Assembly: GCF_030548205.1 (NCBI RefSeq)
Contig: NZ_JAUORV010000005.1
Span: 1-64,000, forward strand
Source: Aliiglaciecola sp. 3_MG-2023
GTDB lineage: Bacteria; Pseudomonadota; Gammaproteobacteria; Enterobacterales; Alteromonadaceae
Direction of reading: 5' to 3'
DNA: 64,000 nucleotides
The notes beneath the pieces were generated by a model. The model worked only from the letters and a program-made list of their open reading frames with translations. It had not been told where the DNA came from and ran no database searches. Shown one piece after another: positions 1-8,672 of the stretch. Made by a program: the position numbers and the translations under genes. Each line of letters starts with the position of its first letter. Within the stretch, counting starts at the first letter, position 1.

Positions 1-107
1 CCCTGGTGCTACCTCCAGCCCGACATCCATGTCGGTCGTGCGCTCGGGCGGAACTGCGTTCCTAAAACATCCTCGCTCACCCCCATGTGAGAGCATATAT
101 AATGAAT
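1..107. other. Non-coding stretch with short palindromes
   Basis: No ORF is supported here. Two small inverted repeats are visible: CGACAT-CC-ATGTCG at 21-34, and CTCAC/GTGAG arms at about 76-91. They resemble remnants of intergenic repeat elements and lie immediately before the tandem array that starts at 108. Nothing ties them to a known function. Confidence 0.4.
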
Positions 108-455
108 GTAGCTCGGGCTTTAGCCCGTGGAAAAGGCGCACTGGCATAAATTCCAGCCTACATTCTTAACGGTGTAGCGCGGGCTTCAGTCCTTGGAAAA
201 GGCGCGCTGGCATAAATTCCAGCCTACATTCTTAATGGTGTAGCTCGGGCTTTAGCCCGTGAAAAAGGCGTGCTGGCATAAATACCAGCCTACATTCTTA
301 ATGGTGTAGCTCGGGCTTTAGCCCGTGGGAAAGGCGTACTGGCATAAATTCCAGCCTACAATCTTAACGGTGTAGCTCGGGCTTTAGCCCGTGAAAAAGT
401 CGGACTGGAATAAATACCAGCCTACATTCTTAATGGTGTAGCTCGGGCTTTGGTC
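108..455 (+). repeat. REP/BIME-type tandem array, six 66-bp units
   Basis: GTAG tetranucleotides start at 108, 174, 240, 306, 372 and 438, an exact 66-bp period. Each unit begins with GTAG, then an imperfect 7-nt stem (CTCGGGC / GCCCGTG) around a TTTA loop, then a linker. It ends with an inverted element whose complement reads GTAGGCTGG and pairs with a CCAG arm. Five units are complete; the sixth loses similarity after about 455. GTAG followed by a hairpin, in head-to-tail inverted pairs, is the layout of REP/BIME elements mobilised by RAYT (TnpA_REP) transposases. That assignment is inference, because no transposase is present in the window. Related elements occur at 17601, 21205 and 39008. 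Confidence 0.85.
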
Positions 456-646
456 GGTGATGTCATTTGCAGAGTCTCCTAATTCAACTCTGTCATATTT
501 ATTTCGTGAAAGTGACTTGTATGCATCACAAAACGGTAATCAAAATGAAACCAACTATACCTAACCTTGCGCGCGGTCTACGAGAAGCAGTTTTGTTCTT
601 TCAAATAGGATTGTTACCAAAAACAAATTAAACAGGGTTTTAGTTA
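456..646. other. Intergenic region upstream of the metallophosphoesterase gene
   Basis: No supported ORF lies between the end of the repeat array and the lipoprotein gene at 647. The stretch is AT-rich and presumably carries the promoter for that gene, but I see no convincing -35/-10 pair and only a weak ribosome-binding sequence before the start codon. Confidence 0.4.
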
Positions 647-2347
647 ATGAAGTCTACCTCTAAATTTCCACATTTTTTTAAAACGACAATAGCAGTTAGT
701 ATCCTTTCACTTGCCGGGTGCAACGGTGATAATGATTCTTCGCCTGACAGTGAAGTTGAAGTTACACCTACGTCGTATATCAACTTTACTGTCCTACCAT
801 ATTTGCAAAATCCAACGACAACGGAAATAACAGTTAGTTGGATAAGTAATTCTGAACAGCCTGGAACGGTAACAATTGAAGGTGTTGGTTCATTTGTTTC
901 TGACGTAGAGATAGCAGACTCTTTGACTTATGGAACCTCTGAAATTGAGTATATACATGGCGACACTAACTTTGGTGAAACCCATAGCGACGTTGCTGAG
1001 GGAGAAACTCCGGCATCTAGCTACAAACATAGTGTTAGGGTAACTGGACTTGAGGCTAATACAACTTACGACTACACCGTTGAACAACCAGATGAAAGTG
1101 CATTTACGTCAACCCTAACTTCTGCGCCAGCTCAAGGAAGTCGTGAAACAATTAGATTTATCACTATGTCAGATATGGAAACTGAGCCAGAATCAACAGA
1201 AAAAACTGTTCGTTGGACAGCGAGTGCTTTAGCTATTGGGGGAGATAAATTAGGAACTGATCCAGATACTTATACTCGTCAATATCCTGTCGACCAAACC
1301 ACCGGCTATAAGGCTAATTTGGTTTATGCTGCTCAAAGGAGCCCCGATTTTTGGGTTATCGCTGGAGATCTCGTCGAGAAGGGTGGACGTCAACTGGATT
1401 GGGATGAGTTTTGGAGACATAGCGCAGGAGAATGGGGAACTCTTGCTTCTACCACACCAATATTTCCTGCATTAGGTAACCATGAAAATTATTGGCACCC
1501 AGAAGCCCCAGGTTATAACGCAGAAGCCTCAATGTTGTCATACGATAAATGGAATACTTATTGGGACTTACCGAACAACGACGCATCAGATGAACGCTAC
1601 GAGAAGCGATATTATCGTGTTGATTACGGTCCTGTAACCTTAATTACCCTTGATTCTTCAAATGGTAACGATGACGACCCAAGCCAAGACACCAATCTAT
1701 ATATCAATGGCGAAGAGTCCCGTGTTCCAGATTTTAATCAAGGTAGTGAACAGTGGAACTGGGCGGTACGAGAGTTGTCTACAGCTCAAGCTGAAGGACA
1801 AGTGATTTTTGTTCAATTCCATCATACCGCTTTTGGTACAGGCGTACATAGCCTTCCATCGGGAAGTGCTGGTATTGCTAATGGTGAAGATAGTCAATCT
1901 GGTGTGCCCATGAGAATTTATCAACAGCTTTTCGAACAATATGATGTAACTGCTGTTTTATCAGGGCATGACGAATTACTTGAATATGTAAATATCAATG
2001 GCGTTAGTTATTGGGATGTAGGTTTTGCTGGTGATGGTCTTAGAGGACCAGGTTATCCACCGACGACTGAGTACGTACCATTTGATTTACTGCCCCTTGA
2101 AGCTCAATTAACTCATTGGAGTGCACATGGAGATGCTCCAGAAGTTTGGGACGGAGAGCAGTTAATTTCTGGCGGTAAGCATTATGGTTTCTTAGAAGTC
2201 GAGGTGCGTCCTTCTGGCGATTATAATTATGAGGTTGTTATGACTCCTCGGTATGTTTTCCCTGTGACTGATGAAACTGGTGCTGCTACAGGTGAGTTCG
2301 ATCACCGTCAATATGACAAAGTTGTACGTATTACAGTTCAGCGTTAA
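647..2347 (+). CDS. Lipoprotein metallophosphoesterase, purple acid phosphatase-like
   Basis: 566 residues. The N-terminus is a lipoprotein signal with lipobox LAGC near residue 25, so the protein is probably anchored in the outer membrane or periplasm. A fibronectin-like N-terminal domain (about 45-150, ending in the N-T-T-Y-D-Y pattern typical of purple acid phosphatase N-domains) precedes a calcineurin-like phosphoesterase domain. Motifs seen are GDLVEKGG, GNHEN, QFHH and GHDE, which correspond to the GDxx, GNHE, H and GHxx metal-site motifs. The usual first D-x-H motif appears as SDME, so the first metal site may be altered. The likely role is hydrolysis of phosphomonoesters or diesters outside the cytoplasm; the substrate is unknown. 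It faces the nucleoside permease gene convergently, with a shared terminator between them. Confidence 0.8.
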   Translation: MKSTSKFPHFFKTTIAVSILSLAGCNGDNDSSPDSEVEVTPTSYINFTVLPYLQNPTTTEITVSWISNSEQPGTVTIEGVGSFVSDVEIADSLTYGTSEIEYIHGDTNFGETHSDVAEGETPASSYKHSVRVTGLEANTTYDYTVEQPDESAFTSTLTSAPAQGSRETIRFITMSDMETEPESTEKTVRWTASALAIGGDKLGTDPDTYTRQYPVDQTTGYKANLVYAAQRSPDFWVIAGDLVEKGGRQLDWDEFWRHSAGEWGTLASTTPIFPALGNHENYWHPEAPGYNAEASMLSYDKWNTYWDLPNNDASDERYEKRYYRVDYGPVTLITLDSSNGNDDDPSQDTNLYINGEESRVPDFNQGSEQWNWAVRELSTAQAEGQVIFVQFHHTAFGTGVHSLPSGSAGIANGEDSQSGVPMRIYQQLFEQYDVTAVLSGHDELLEYVNINGVSYWDVGFAGDGLRGPGYPPTTEYVPFDLLPLEAQLTHWSAHGDAPEVWDGEQLISGGKHYGFLEVEVRPSGDYNYEVVMTPRYVFPVTDETGAATGEFDHRQYDKVVRITVQR

Positions 2348-2358
2348 TTGACACTATC

Positions 2359-2395
2359 ATCTTGGATGAGTGATTTAACTCATCCAAGATTTTAT
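2359..2395. terminator. Strong bidirectional intrinsic terminator
   Basis: A perfect 13-bp stem (2359-2371 with 2378-2390) encloses a 6-nt loop GATTTA and is followed by TTTTATT on the + strand, with A-rich sequence before it. It lies between the convergent metallophosphoesterase and nucleoside permease genes and should end transcription of the first and probably the second. Confidence 0.85.
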
Positions 2396-2402
2396 TAGCT
2401 AA

Positions 2403-3443
2403 TTATTGTTTTGTTAAATCAGGAACGCCAACCTGCCATTCAGACCAATTTTCTACGATAGTATCAACCACTTTACTGCCTACCAATACTATGTTTTCGA
2501 CTGTCTCTTCAAAACCACCGGCTGTTTCGCCTGGTGCCGGATCCAAGTGTTCAAGAGTGCTTTCGTTGGGATTACCCTGGTCAAAATTTACCGCTCCTCG
2601 AAGACTCATTACTCGATTTGTTCCCACGGTTCTTGATAGAACTTGCGCTAAAGCAGTGGCTTCCATTTCAGTAATGATATAATCATCAGCCCCATATAAC
2701 TTGGAAATGTATTGTGCTTGCTGGGAAAGTCCAGGACCGTGAAAGAATGTATCTCCGGTCACATGGGTTCCGGTGGTGATAGACGGACTGCGTCTAGCTT
2801 CTGTTTGAGGGTAGCGCATGCGATACGTCAGGGCTGAGTGTGAATCTGTTAATTCGACGGATTGACTTAAGGATAAGCACCACTGGACTAATTTTGCATT
2901 AAGTTGGTAGCGTCGAATGTCTTCATACCCCTTACGTGGCATAAAAGTGGGCTCACCTTTCTTTCCTTCGTTTGCTTTCCATCGATGTCCCAGATCATAG
3001 TCAATTAACCAGGTTGCCCAGCTTACATCGCCAATAGTACCTTTCGAAGGGGGTGTGCCACCTACTCCACTAAGCACGTAATAGGCCTGTGTGAAATCGA
3101 AATGAGGGGAAAGTAAAATAGCTTGCATGGATGCTGAAGAGGCGACTTTGCCCATTCCTAACACTGAACCACATACGCCATCTGAATTACAAAAAACTGG
3201 GCTCTGAGCGCCTTTAACGTGCAACGGCGTGCTGTCTTTAAAGTAGCGCTTGTACCAATGTTGGAACTCCCCTGCTTTATCCCCACTGTTTTTACCTATT
3301 TCAAACATGGCAGCGACAAAGACTTTAACTTCGATCCTGTTCTGGTCATTTTTTGCTAGGGAAGCTGGCGAAAATACACAGGTTAGATTCAACACCAGAA
3401 TACATATCAAAAACTTCTTATTGAGCATTATATTTTCCAACAC
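2403..3443 (-). CDS. Purine nucleoside permease (NUP) family protein
   Basis: 346 residues with an N-terminal signal peptide (hydrophobic stretch about 10-28 ending near SLAKN), so it is exported to the periplasm. The body matches the purine nucleoside permease family (PF06516), which has a nucleoside phosphorylase-like fold: the conserved segments around V-L-S-G-V-G-G-T-P, W-A-T-W-L-I-D-Y-D-L-G-H and the late E-M-E-A-T-A are present. In fungi the family transports purine nucleosides; the bacterial role is not settled, and nucleoside binding or cleavage in the periplasm is possible. The GTG start at 3443 is chosen because TAAGGAG lies 7 nt before it, whereas the ATG at 3428 is too far from any Shine-Dalgarno sequence. 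A periplasmic phosphatase lies next to it, which would fit nucleotide scavenging. Confidence 0.75.
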   Translation of the reverse strand: MLENIMLNKKFLICILVLNLTCVFSPASLAKNDQNRIEVKVFVAAMFEIGKNSGDKAGEFQHWYKRYFKDSTPLHVKGAQSPVFCNSDGVCGSVLGMGKVASSASMQAILLSPHFDFTQAYYVLSGVGGTPPSKGTIGDVSWATWLIDYDLGHRWKANEGKKGEPTFMPRKGYEDIRRYQLNAKLVQWCLSLSQSVELTDSHSALTYRMRYPQTEARRSPSITTGTHVTGDTFFHGPGLSQQAQYISKLYGADDYIITEMEATALAQVLSRTVGTNRVMSLRGAVNFDQGNPNESTLEHLDPAPGETAGGFEETVENIVLVGSKVVDTIVENWSEWQVGVPDLTKQ

Positions 3444-3587
3444 ACTTAAACTCCTTATAAACTACATTAAAAAGAGTTAAGTGTAAGTAAGAAAGCAATC
3501 AAGTTTAATTGACGGATCTATTTAAGTTCAGCAAAAACATTAATTTCGCCAAAATAACGCGTTATTAAATAACTAATAGGAAGACCA

Positions 3588-3944
3588 ATGAATACCCATG
3601 AAAAGTTAAATTATGTAGAGTTTGCTGCAAAGGATCTCAATGGTACAAAACAATTTTTTGAATCTGTATTCAATTGGAAGTTCGTTGATTATGGTCCCGA
3701 TTACACTTCTTTTTCTGATCAAGGATTAGATGGTGGTTTTTATAAGGCTGATTTGTGTAATCTCAGTGAAAAAGGGGGGGCATTACTGGTTTTTTATAGT
3801 GCTAACATTGAACAAACCTTAACCAAGATTAAAGTCAACAACGGTAGGATTACACGTCCTATTTTTTCGTTTCCTGGGGGACGCCGTTTTCATTTCGAGG
3901 AGCCTAGCGGCAATGAATTTGCTGTCTGGTCTGAAGGCCAATAA
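3588..3944 (+). CDS. VOC (glyoxalase/bleomycin resistance) family protein
   Basis: 118 residues forming one VOC module, with the beta-alpha-beta-beta-beta pattern repeated twice. The first half opens with Y-V-E-F-A-A-K-D-L and a following helix (F-F-E-S-V-F-N-W-K-F). The second half ends in the typical E-P-S-G-N-E-F-A-V-W-S. The family includes glyoxalase I, extradiol dioxygenases and antibiotic-binding proteins. Members of this size close to the PhnB/CFP-30-like group are mostly uncharacterised. The start is supported by AGGAAG 5 nt before the ATG. It appears to be a single-gene unit, and no substrate can be assigned. Confidence 0.75.
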   Translation: MNTHEKLNYVEFAAKDLNGTKQFFESVFNWKFVDYGPDYTSFSDQGLDGGFYKADLCNLSEKGGALLVFYSANIEQTLTKIKVNNGRITRPIFSFPGGRRFHFEEPSGNEFAVWSEGQ

Positions 3945-4183
3945 ATAGGTGGATTTGGGTATATTTAAACAGTTAAAGGTATTGAAATATAACGGAATTA
4001 TGTTGCAAAAGTGTTAATTAAAAGACGTTTTATGTCTGTTTTAAAACACAGATAAATGGTTTTACTCAAATTAAGATTAAAAAGTTCTTTAAATTCGTAG
4101 CTGATCGTAAATTAGCCATTGAGATCGTTGCACGGATACTTTAATATCCAGCATCAGGTGTCAAATACTTTCAAGGAAAAGTG

Positions 4184-4552
4184 ATGAGAAAAAGTTTAAT
4201 TGGATTAGCCGTAGCTACAGCTGTAGCTTCTGTTAGTGTACAAGCTCAGCAAGAACAAACTGGCGGTGCTGGTGCTGGCGGCGGTGCTTTAGGTGGTTTA
4301 ACAGCAGGTACTATCGCTGCTGGTGCAGTTGGCGCTACAATTTTAGGCGCTGTTGTTTCAAATTCAAATGGCGATGCTCCAGAGCGTCCTGTTACTCCTA
4401 CACCGACTCCAACTCCTACGTGTGAAGGTGATGATGATTTAGTAGATGGTGTATGTATTGGTACTACCATTACCGTCACTACTACTGGAACTGCAACTAG
4501 TACATCAACTATTACTGTTCCTGTTACCTATACTTATTCGCCTTCGATCTAA
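4184..4552 (+). CDS. yjbE: YjbE/GfcA-like small exported protein
   Basis: About 122 residues: a signal peptide ending near V-Q-A-Q-Q, a Gly/Ala-rich middle with a short hydrophobic segment, a proline-threonine stretch, and a Thr/Ser-rich C-terminal tail. The composition and the position just before yjbF-yjbG-yjbH homologues match YjbE/GfcA of the exopolysaccharide operons yjbEFGH and gfcABCD. Little else about it is conserved. The ATG at 4184 is preferred over the GTG at 4181 because AAGGA then sits 6-7 nt upstream. An intrinsic terminator directly follows the gene, so it is likely made in larger amounts than the downstream genes, as expected for a small secreted or structural component. The function is unproven. 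Confidence 0.65.
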   Translation: MRKSLIGLAVATAVASVSVQAQQEQTGGAGAGGGALGGLTAGTIAAGAVGATILGAVVSNSNGDAPERPVTPTPTPTPTCEGDDDLVDGVCIGTTITVTTTGTATSTSTITVPVTYTYSPSI

Positions 4553-4569
4553 GTTTGGTTAAAGATTTA

Positions 4570-4596
4570 AAGCCGCCTTTTTGGCGGCTTTTTTAT
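4570..4596 (+). terminator. Intrinsic terminator inside the yjb operon
   Basis: AAGCCGCC (4570-4577) pairs with GGCGGCTT (4583-4590) around a T5 loop and is followed by a run of T. It lies between the yjbE-like and yjbF-like genes, both on the + strand, with only 72 bp between them. It may act as a partial terminator that lowers expression of yjbFGH relative to the first gene. Confidence 0.85.
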
Positions 4597-4624
4597 TGGT
4601 TGTAAATATCTATTCTGGATAACA

Positions 4625-5302
4625 ATGAAAATAATATTTAGCTTACTAATCTGTAGCTTAGTTTTTCTGTCGGCTTGCTCGTCTACTCAAAGAGCTTATC
4701 AACAAAATATAAAATTGTATTTTAGTAGTAAAGACAATGTGACGTTAAACAAAGAATCTGTCTTAACAAGCCCGGTCGATCTTCTTTATATAAAAGCGGG
4801 CGAACGCCCCTATGTGACTTTGGCATTAGCCTTTATTGAAAACAGCCAATACAAATGGGTGTCTGCAGATGATGCTGTAATGATTACGCAAAATGGCAGG
4901 TTAGTGCGTACTCTAGGTTTAGATAATAACTTAATTTATGTTGATAATTTGGATAATGATCCTATGGCGTCCAAAAGCAATATTACGGAAAATGCGACTT
5001 GGAATAGTTATTTAGACTTAGATCCCCAACAGTATGGAGTTAAACTCCATTCTAGCTTTAGCCGTGAAAGTAATATTCCTCTGGCAATATTAGAACAGCA
5101 ATTTTTGACCATAAAAATAACAGAATATGTGACTACCCAAGACGCGTTAGGGAATACTGAAAATTGGCAGAATGAGTATTGGTATCATATGCAAAGTGGA
5201 CAGTTGTTGCGCTCATCACAACAGTTTTCAGGCTTAACTGAGCGTTATGATATGCAATATGTTAGCAGAGCTATGCGCTTGTTGGAGACGGCTAATGACT
5301 AG
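4625..5302 (+). CDS. yjbF: YjbF/GfcB-like outer-membrane lipoprotein
   Basis: 225 residues with a lipoprotein signal peptide and lipobox LSAC at about residues 15-18. The family (YjbF/GfcB, group 4 capsule lipoprotein) acts with GfcC and GfcD/YjbH in export or assembly of exopolysaccharide at the outer membrane. The assignment rests on the lipobox, the length, the W-Y-H-M-Q-S-G-Q-L-L-R-S-S-Q-Q-F-S-G-L-T segment typical of the C-terminal half, and the gene order. It overlaps the following yjbG-like gene by 8 nt, which indicates translational coupling. Confidence 0.8.
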   Translation: MKIIFSLLICSLVFLSACSSTQRAYQQNIKLYFSSKDNVTLNKESVLTSPVDLLYIKAGERPYVTLALAFIENSQYKWVSADDAVMITQNGRLVRTLGLDNNLIYVDNLDNDPMASKSNITENATWNSYLDLDPQQYGVKLHSSFSRESNIPLAILEQQFLTIKITEYVTTQDALGNTENWQNEYWYHMQSGQLLRSSQQFSGLTERYDMQYVSRAMRLLETAND

Positions 5303-6026
5303 ATTAATTGATCTTTTTAAAGTTACCCTGTTAACATTTTGTATTTCAAGTTATGCACATTCTCAAGTGGAAGTAACCGTTAATAATAGGGTGTTGAATT
5401 TTGCAGAAAACCCTAGATTGACCGAAGTGCTAGAATCCATAGATTTGAAACCTAATTGGTATTGGCCTAATACTCAATTATTCAAATTAGATAGCGATTT
5501 AGCGGAAAATAAAAGAATCGAGCTTATCCAAAAACTTGAAAACCTCTCCCAAGACCTTGATTCATCTACCCAAAAGAAACTTATCGAGCAAATAAAAAGC
5601 TGGAAACTCGCTCAACGTATCAACATTACTATTGATTATGATTTTGCTAGGTTTGTACTTCGTTATAATCCCTTATTTGATGATGGTAGGTACAGCTTAA
5701 TATTTCGTCAGCGAAATCCTTCCTTATATCTCTTTGGGGCAGTACCACAGCCCAAAGTGCTAACATATGAAAACAATCAATGTATTGAAAATATTGTGGC
5801 AAATATTCGTAAATTAGATTCTGCAGAGAGCAGTTTTATTTATGCCATCCAACCTGACGGGGTCATTCGTAAATTACCTATTGCCTATTGGAACCATGAT
5901 TGCCAACAAGTCATGCCTGGCAGCCAAATTTATGTTCCGTTAGCCGAATCTCAATGGTTTTCGGATAATACCCAGCTTAACCAGCTTATTGCTGAACTGG
6001 CAGTAAATAGGACAGTAATTGAATGA
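5295..6026 (+). CDS. yjbG: YjbG/GfcC-like periplasmic capsule biosynthesis protein
   Basis: 243 residues from the ATG at 5295, chosen because GGAG lies 8 nt upstream; the longer frame from 5247 would overlap yjbF by 56 nt. There is a signal peptide of about 25 residues. The body contains the GfcC-type two-domain layout (beta-grasp-like domains with a helical hairpin in the middle) and the segment L-Y-L-F-G-A-V-P. The protein is thought to act in the periplasm with the lipoprotein and the YjbH barrel in polysaccharide export. Its stop overlaps the yjbH start (ATGA at 6023), so the three genes are translationally coupled. Confidence 0.8.
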   Translation: MTRLIDLFKVTLLTFCISSYAHSQVEVTVNNRVLNFAENPRLTEVLESIDLKPNWYWPNTQLFKLDSDLAENKRIELIQKLENLSQDLDSSTQKKLIEQIKSWKLAQRINITIDYDFARFVLRYNPLFDDGRYSLIFRQRNPSLYLFGAVPQPKVLTYENNQCIENIVANIRKLDSAESSFIYAIQPDGVIRKLPIAYWNHDCQQVMPGSQIYVPLAESQWFSDNTQLNQLIAELAVNRTVIE

Positions 6027-8143
6027 TTAGAATTAAAAAAATGTGGGGTTCTGCAGCAATCGCTAACCTTGCGTTAGGTGCGCTAGTTACAACAACAGTA
6101 TCAGCTGCAGAGCAACCTTTTGACGACGATAACGGTAACCTATCGCAAATGGTTCGCGGTGGTACCGGCCTAATACAGACTCCCACCGCCAGAATGGCTA
6201 AAGAAGGCTCGTTTACGCTAAATTACAACGATATAGATGAATATCGATTCTGGTCAGCAAGTTTACAGCTTTTTCCTTGGATGGAATCTACCGTTCGTTA
6301 TACTGACGTAAGAACTCAACTCTACAGTCAAGATGCAAGCTTTAGCGGTGATCAAACCCTTAAAGATAAAGGGATAGATGTTAAGTTTCGATTGATCAAA
6401 GAGGGCTATTACTTACCAGATGTGTCTTTTGGATTAATGGACATAGGGGGAACAGGTTTCTTTAGTAGCGAATTTCTAAACTTTAGTAAAAATTTAGGCC
6501 CTTTTGATATACACCTTGGGATAGGTACGGGGTATTTAGGTGCTGGAGGAAATATCACTAATCCTTTTTGTGAACTTAAAGATTCGTTTTGTGAGCGCCC
6601 TGGTGGGTTTGGTGGCCGCGGCGGAAAAATCGACTATAACGAATTTTTTAAGGGGCCGGCGTCCGTTTTTGGCGGAATAGAATATAAAACGCCATTGGAA
6701 GGGTTAACGCTCAAACTTGAATATGACGGCAATGATTATGTAAATGATCGTGCTGGAACCCTAGAACAAGACAGCGAATGGAATTTTGGAGCGGTTTATA
6801 AATATAATAACTGGGACTTTAATTTGAGTTACCAAAGGGGAAATACTTTTGGTTTTGGTGTGTCATATAATTTTAATATGCATACGGTGAAGCAGCATAA
6901 ATTTGACCGCTCTCCTAGAGAATTAACGAATGCCAAACCTGCAGATTCGATAGCGACGCTCAATCGTGATCGTCTTTACGCCGACTTAGTTAACGAAGGT
7001 AGTTTTATCATCAATGCTACCCATACTAGCGAAGACGAAATGACCTTTTATGGATCACAATTAGGTTATCGTGATCACAAAGAAGCCACTGAACGAGTTG
7101 GTAGAATTCTAGCCTCTGAGTTACCTGATTCTATTAAGACCTACAAGTTGGTGGATACACTGGCTAATATTCCAATGTTAGAAACAAAAATTGATGCCGA
7201 GCAGTTTAAAATTGCAGCAAATTACCAGGGGTTAGATACGGATATTCATTCTACCTATGTGCGTCAAAACCCCAATCAGTCCACGTTTGATAATTATGAA
7301 CCTAAAGATTACTCCGGGGGATTTTTCAGTATGGAGACATTTTGGATCCAAACCTTCGGTAATCCAGAAGATTTCTATCTTTATCAAGGTGGAGCATATT
7401 TAAATAGCGGTTATCAATTCAATCCAAACTTCTCTATACGGGGGGGATTAAAAGTAACCCTGCTTGAAAACTTCGATAAGTTTAATTTCTTAGTCGATTC
7501 TGAAACTGCAGTATTACCTAGAGTACGTACCCAAGTTCGAGAGTATGTGACTCGCGGTAACGTGACTATGGAAAATGCTTACTTGCATTGGTTCGATCAA
7601 ATCGCAGAAGATACTTATGCTCAAGTGTATGGCGGATATTTGGAAACCATGTTTGGTGGTATTGGTACCGAAATTTTATATCGTCCAGTGGATAGTAACT
7701 TGTCTTTCGGTATTGACCTCAATTACGTTCAACAGCGTGATTTTAATAACGAAACAGGTTTCTTCGACTACAAAGCCTTTACCGGTCATGCGGGCGTTTA
7801 TTGGACCCCTGAGTTTCTACCAGATATGCAACTTACTGTAAAAGCTGGTCAGTTCTTGGCGAAAGATAAGGGGGTTAATATCGATATTGCTAAACGGTTC
7901 GATAGTGGCATTATTGTTGGAGCCTACGCTGCCTTTACCAATGTTTCAGCGGAAGAGTACGGAGAAGGAAGCTTTACTAAAGGTTTCTATATTTCCATAC
8001 CATTTGATTTGTTTTCGTTGGCACCAGCTAAAGGACGAGGAAAGATCCCATGGGTTCCCATTGGTCGTGATGGTGGGCAAATGTTACAACGTCCTGTTGA
8101 GCTTAGAAGTTTAACGGAAGTTAGAGCTCCATTTTACGATTAA
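6023..8143 (+). CDS. yjbH: YjbH/GfcD-like outer-membrane protein
   Basis: 706 residues with a cleavable signal peptide (about 1-29, ending S-A-A-E). The family YjbH (PF06082) is a large outer-membrane beta-barrel for exopolysaccharide secretion. The family signature near the mature N-terminus is present (G-G-T-G-L-I-Q-T-P-T-A-R-M and the aromatic F-W-S-A-S-L-Q-L-F-P-W stretch), and the rest alternates short aromatic-rich strands. It is the last and largest gene of the yjb-like operon. Alone, such a barrel could be mistaken for a porin, but the coupled yjbF and yjbG homologues make this assignment firm. Confidence 0.9.
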   Translation: MIRIKKMWGSAAIANLALGALVTTTVSAAEQPFDDDNGNLSQMVRGGTGLIQTPTARMAKEGSFTLNYNDIDEYRFWSASLQLFPWMESTVRYTDVRTQLYSQDASFSGDQTLKDKGIDVKFRLIKEGYYLPDVSFGLMDIGGTGFFSSEFLNFSKNLGPFDIHLGIGTGYLGAGGNITNPFCELKDSFCERPGGFGGRGGKIDYNEFFKGPASVFGGIEYKTPLEGLTLKLEYDGNDYVNDRAGTLEQDSEWNFGAVYKYNNWDFNLSYQRGNTFGFGVSYNFNMHTVKQHKFDRSPRELTNAKPADSIATLNRDRLYADLVNEGSFIINATHTSEDEMTFYGSQLGYRDHKEATERVGRILASELPDSIKTYKLVDTLANIPMLETKIDAEQFKIAANYQGLDTDIHSTYVRQNPNQSTFDNYEPKDYSGGFFSMETFWIQTFGNPEDFYLYQGGAYLNSGYQFNPNFSIRGGLKVTLLENFDKFNFLVDSETAVLPRVRTQVREYVTRGNVTMENAYLHWFDQIAEDTYAQVYGGYLETMFGGIGTEILYRPVDSNLSFGIDLNYVQQRDFNNETGFFDYKAFTGHAGVYWTPEFLPDMQLTVKAGQFLAKDKGVNIDIAKRFDSGIIVGAYAAFTNVSAEEYGEGSFTKGFYISIPFDLFSLAPAKGRGKIPWVPIGRDGGQMLQRPVELRSLTEVRAPFYD

Positions 8144-8219
8144 CAAAAGCGATAGTCCCTGCATATAGAGCTCGGTGAAAATGTAGGGGCTAGTCTTACT
8201 AGTGTTTTTAGGTTTGAAC

Positions 8220-8651
8220 ATGTCAACAAAATTTACTCGGGACGATTATAACGCTTTTTATTCCATGCAAACTCGCTGGGGGGATAACGATATATATGGA
8301 CATGTGAATAATGTCCAATACTACGCATATTTCGACAGTGCAGTGAACCGCTACTTAATCGAAGAGGGTGGTTTGAATATCCATAATGATGGCGTGGTGG
8401 GCTTTGTGGTTGAATCACAGTGTCAGTATTTCTCACCCATTGCTTACCCCCAAGAGTTACACCTTGGTTTACGGGTTTCTCGTTTAGGTAGCCGTTCTGT
8501 GACCTATGAAATAGGGATTTTTGTAGAAGGGGAGAGCGCTCCTTCTGCCCAAGGTTATTTTGTACATGTGTTTGTTGATAAGCAAAGTAACCAGAGTACT
8601 GCTATTCCTAGTAATATCCTAGATGCATTGAAACGGCTTCAGATTCAATAA
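8220..8651 (+). CDS. Acyl-CoA thioesterase, 4HBT hotdog family
   Basis: About 143 residues from the ATG at 8220; an upstream GTG at 8202 would add six residues with no better ribosome-binding site. It is a single hotdog domain of the YbgC/4-hydroxybenzoyl-CoA thioesterase type. The active-site loop reads T-R-W-G-D-N-D-I-Y-G-H-V-N-N, with the catalytic Asp and the G-H-V-N-N helix start, followed by Y-Y-A-Y-F-D. The enzyme should hydrolyse short or branched acyl-CoA thioesters in the cytoplasm. It lies between the exopolysaccharide operon and dnaE2, convergent with the latter, and context gives no substrate. Confidence 0.85.
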   Translation: MSTKFTRDDYNAFYSMQTRWGDNDIYGHVNNVQYYAYFDSAVNRYLIEEGGLNIHNDGVVGFVVESQCQYFSPIAYPQELHLGLRVSRLGSRSVTYEIGIFVEGESAPSAQGYFVHVFVDKQSNQSTAIPSNILDALKRLQIQ

Positions 8652-8672
8652 ACCTTGCGTTTTATTAAGGGC

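Noticed and set aside
108-455. CRISPR array
   Set aside because: The period is regular, but the whole 66-bp unit including the linker is conserved and there are no variable spacers or cas genes. The GTAG-hairpin design fits REP elements.
4246-4479. Minus-strand ORF of 77 residues inside the yjbE-like gene
   Set aside because: It is a shadow of the repetitive Gly/Ala and Pro/Thr codons of the real gene and has no start-site support.
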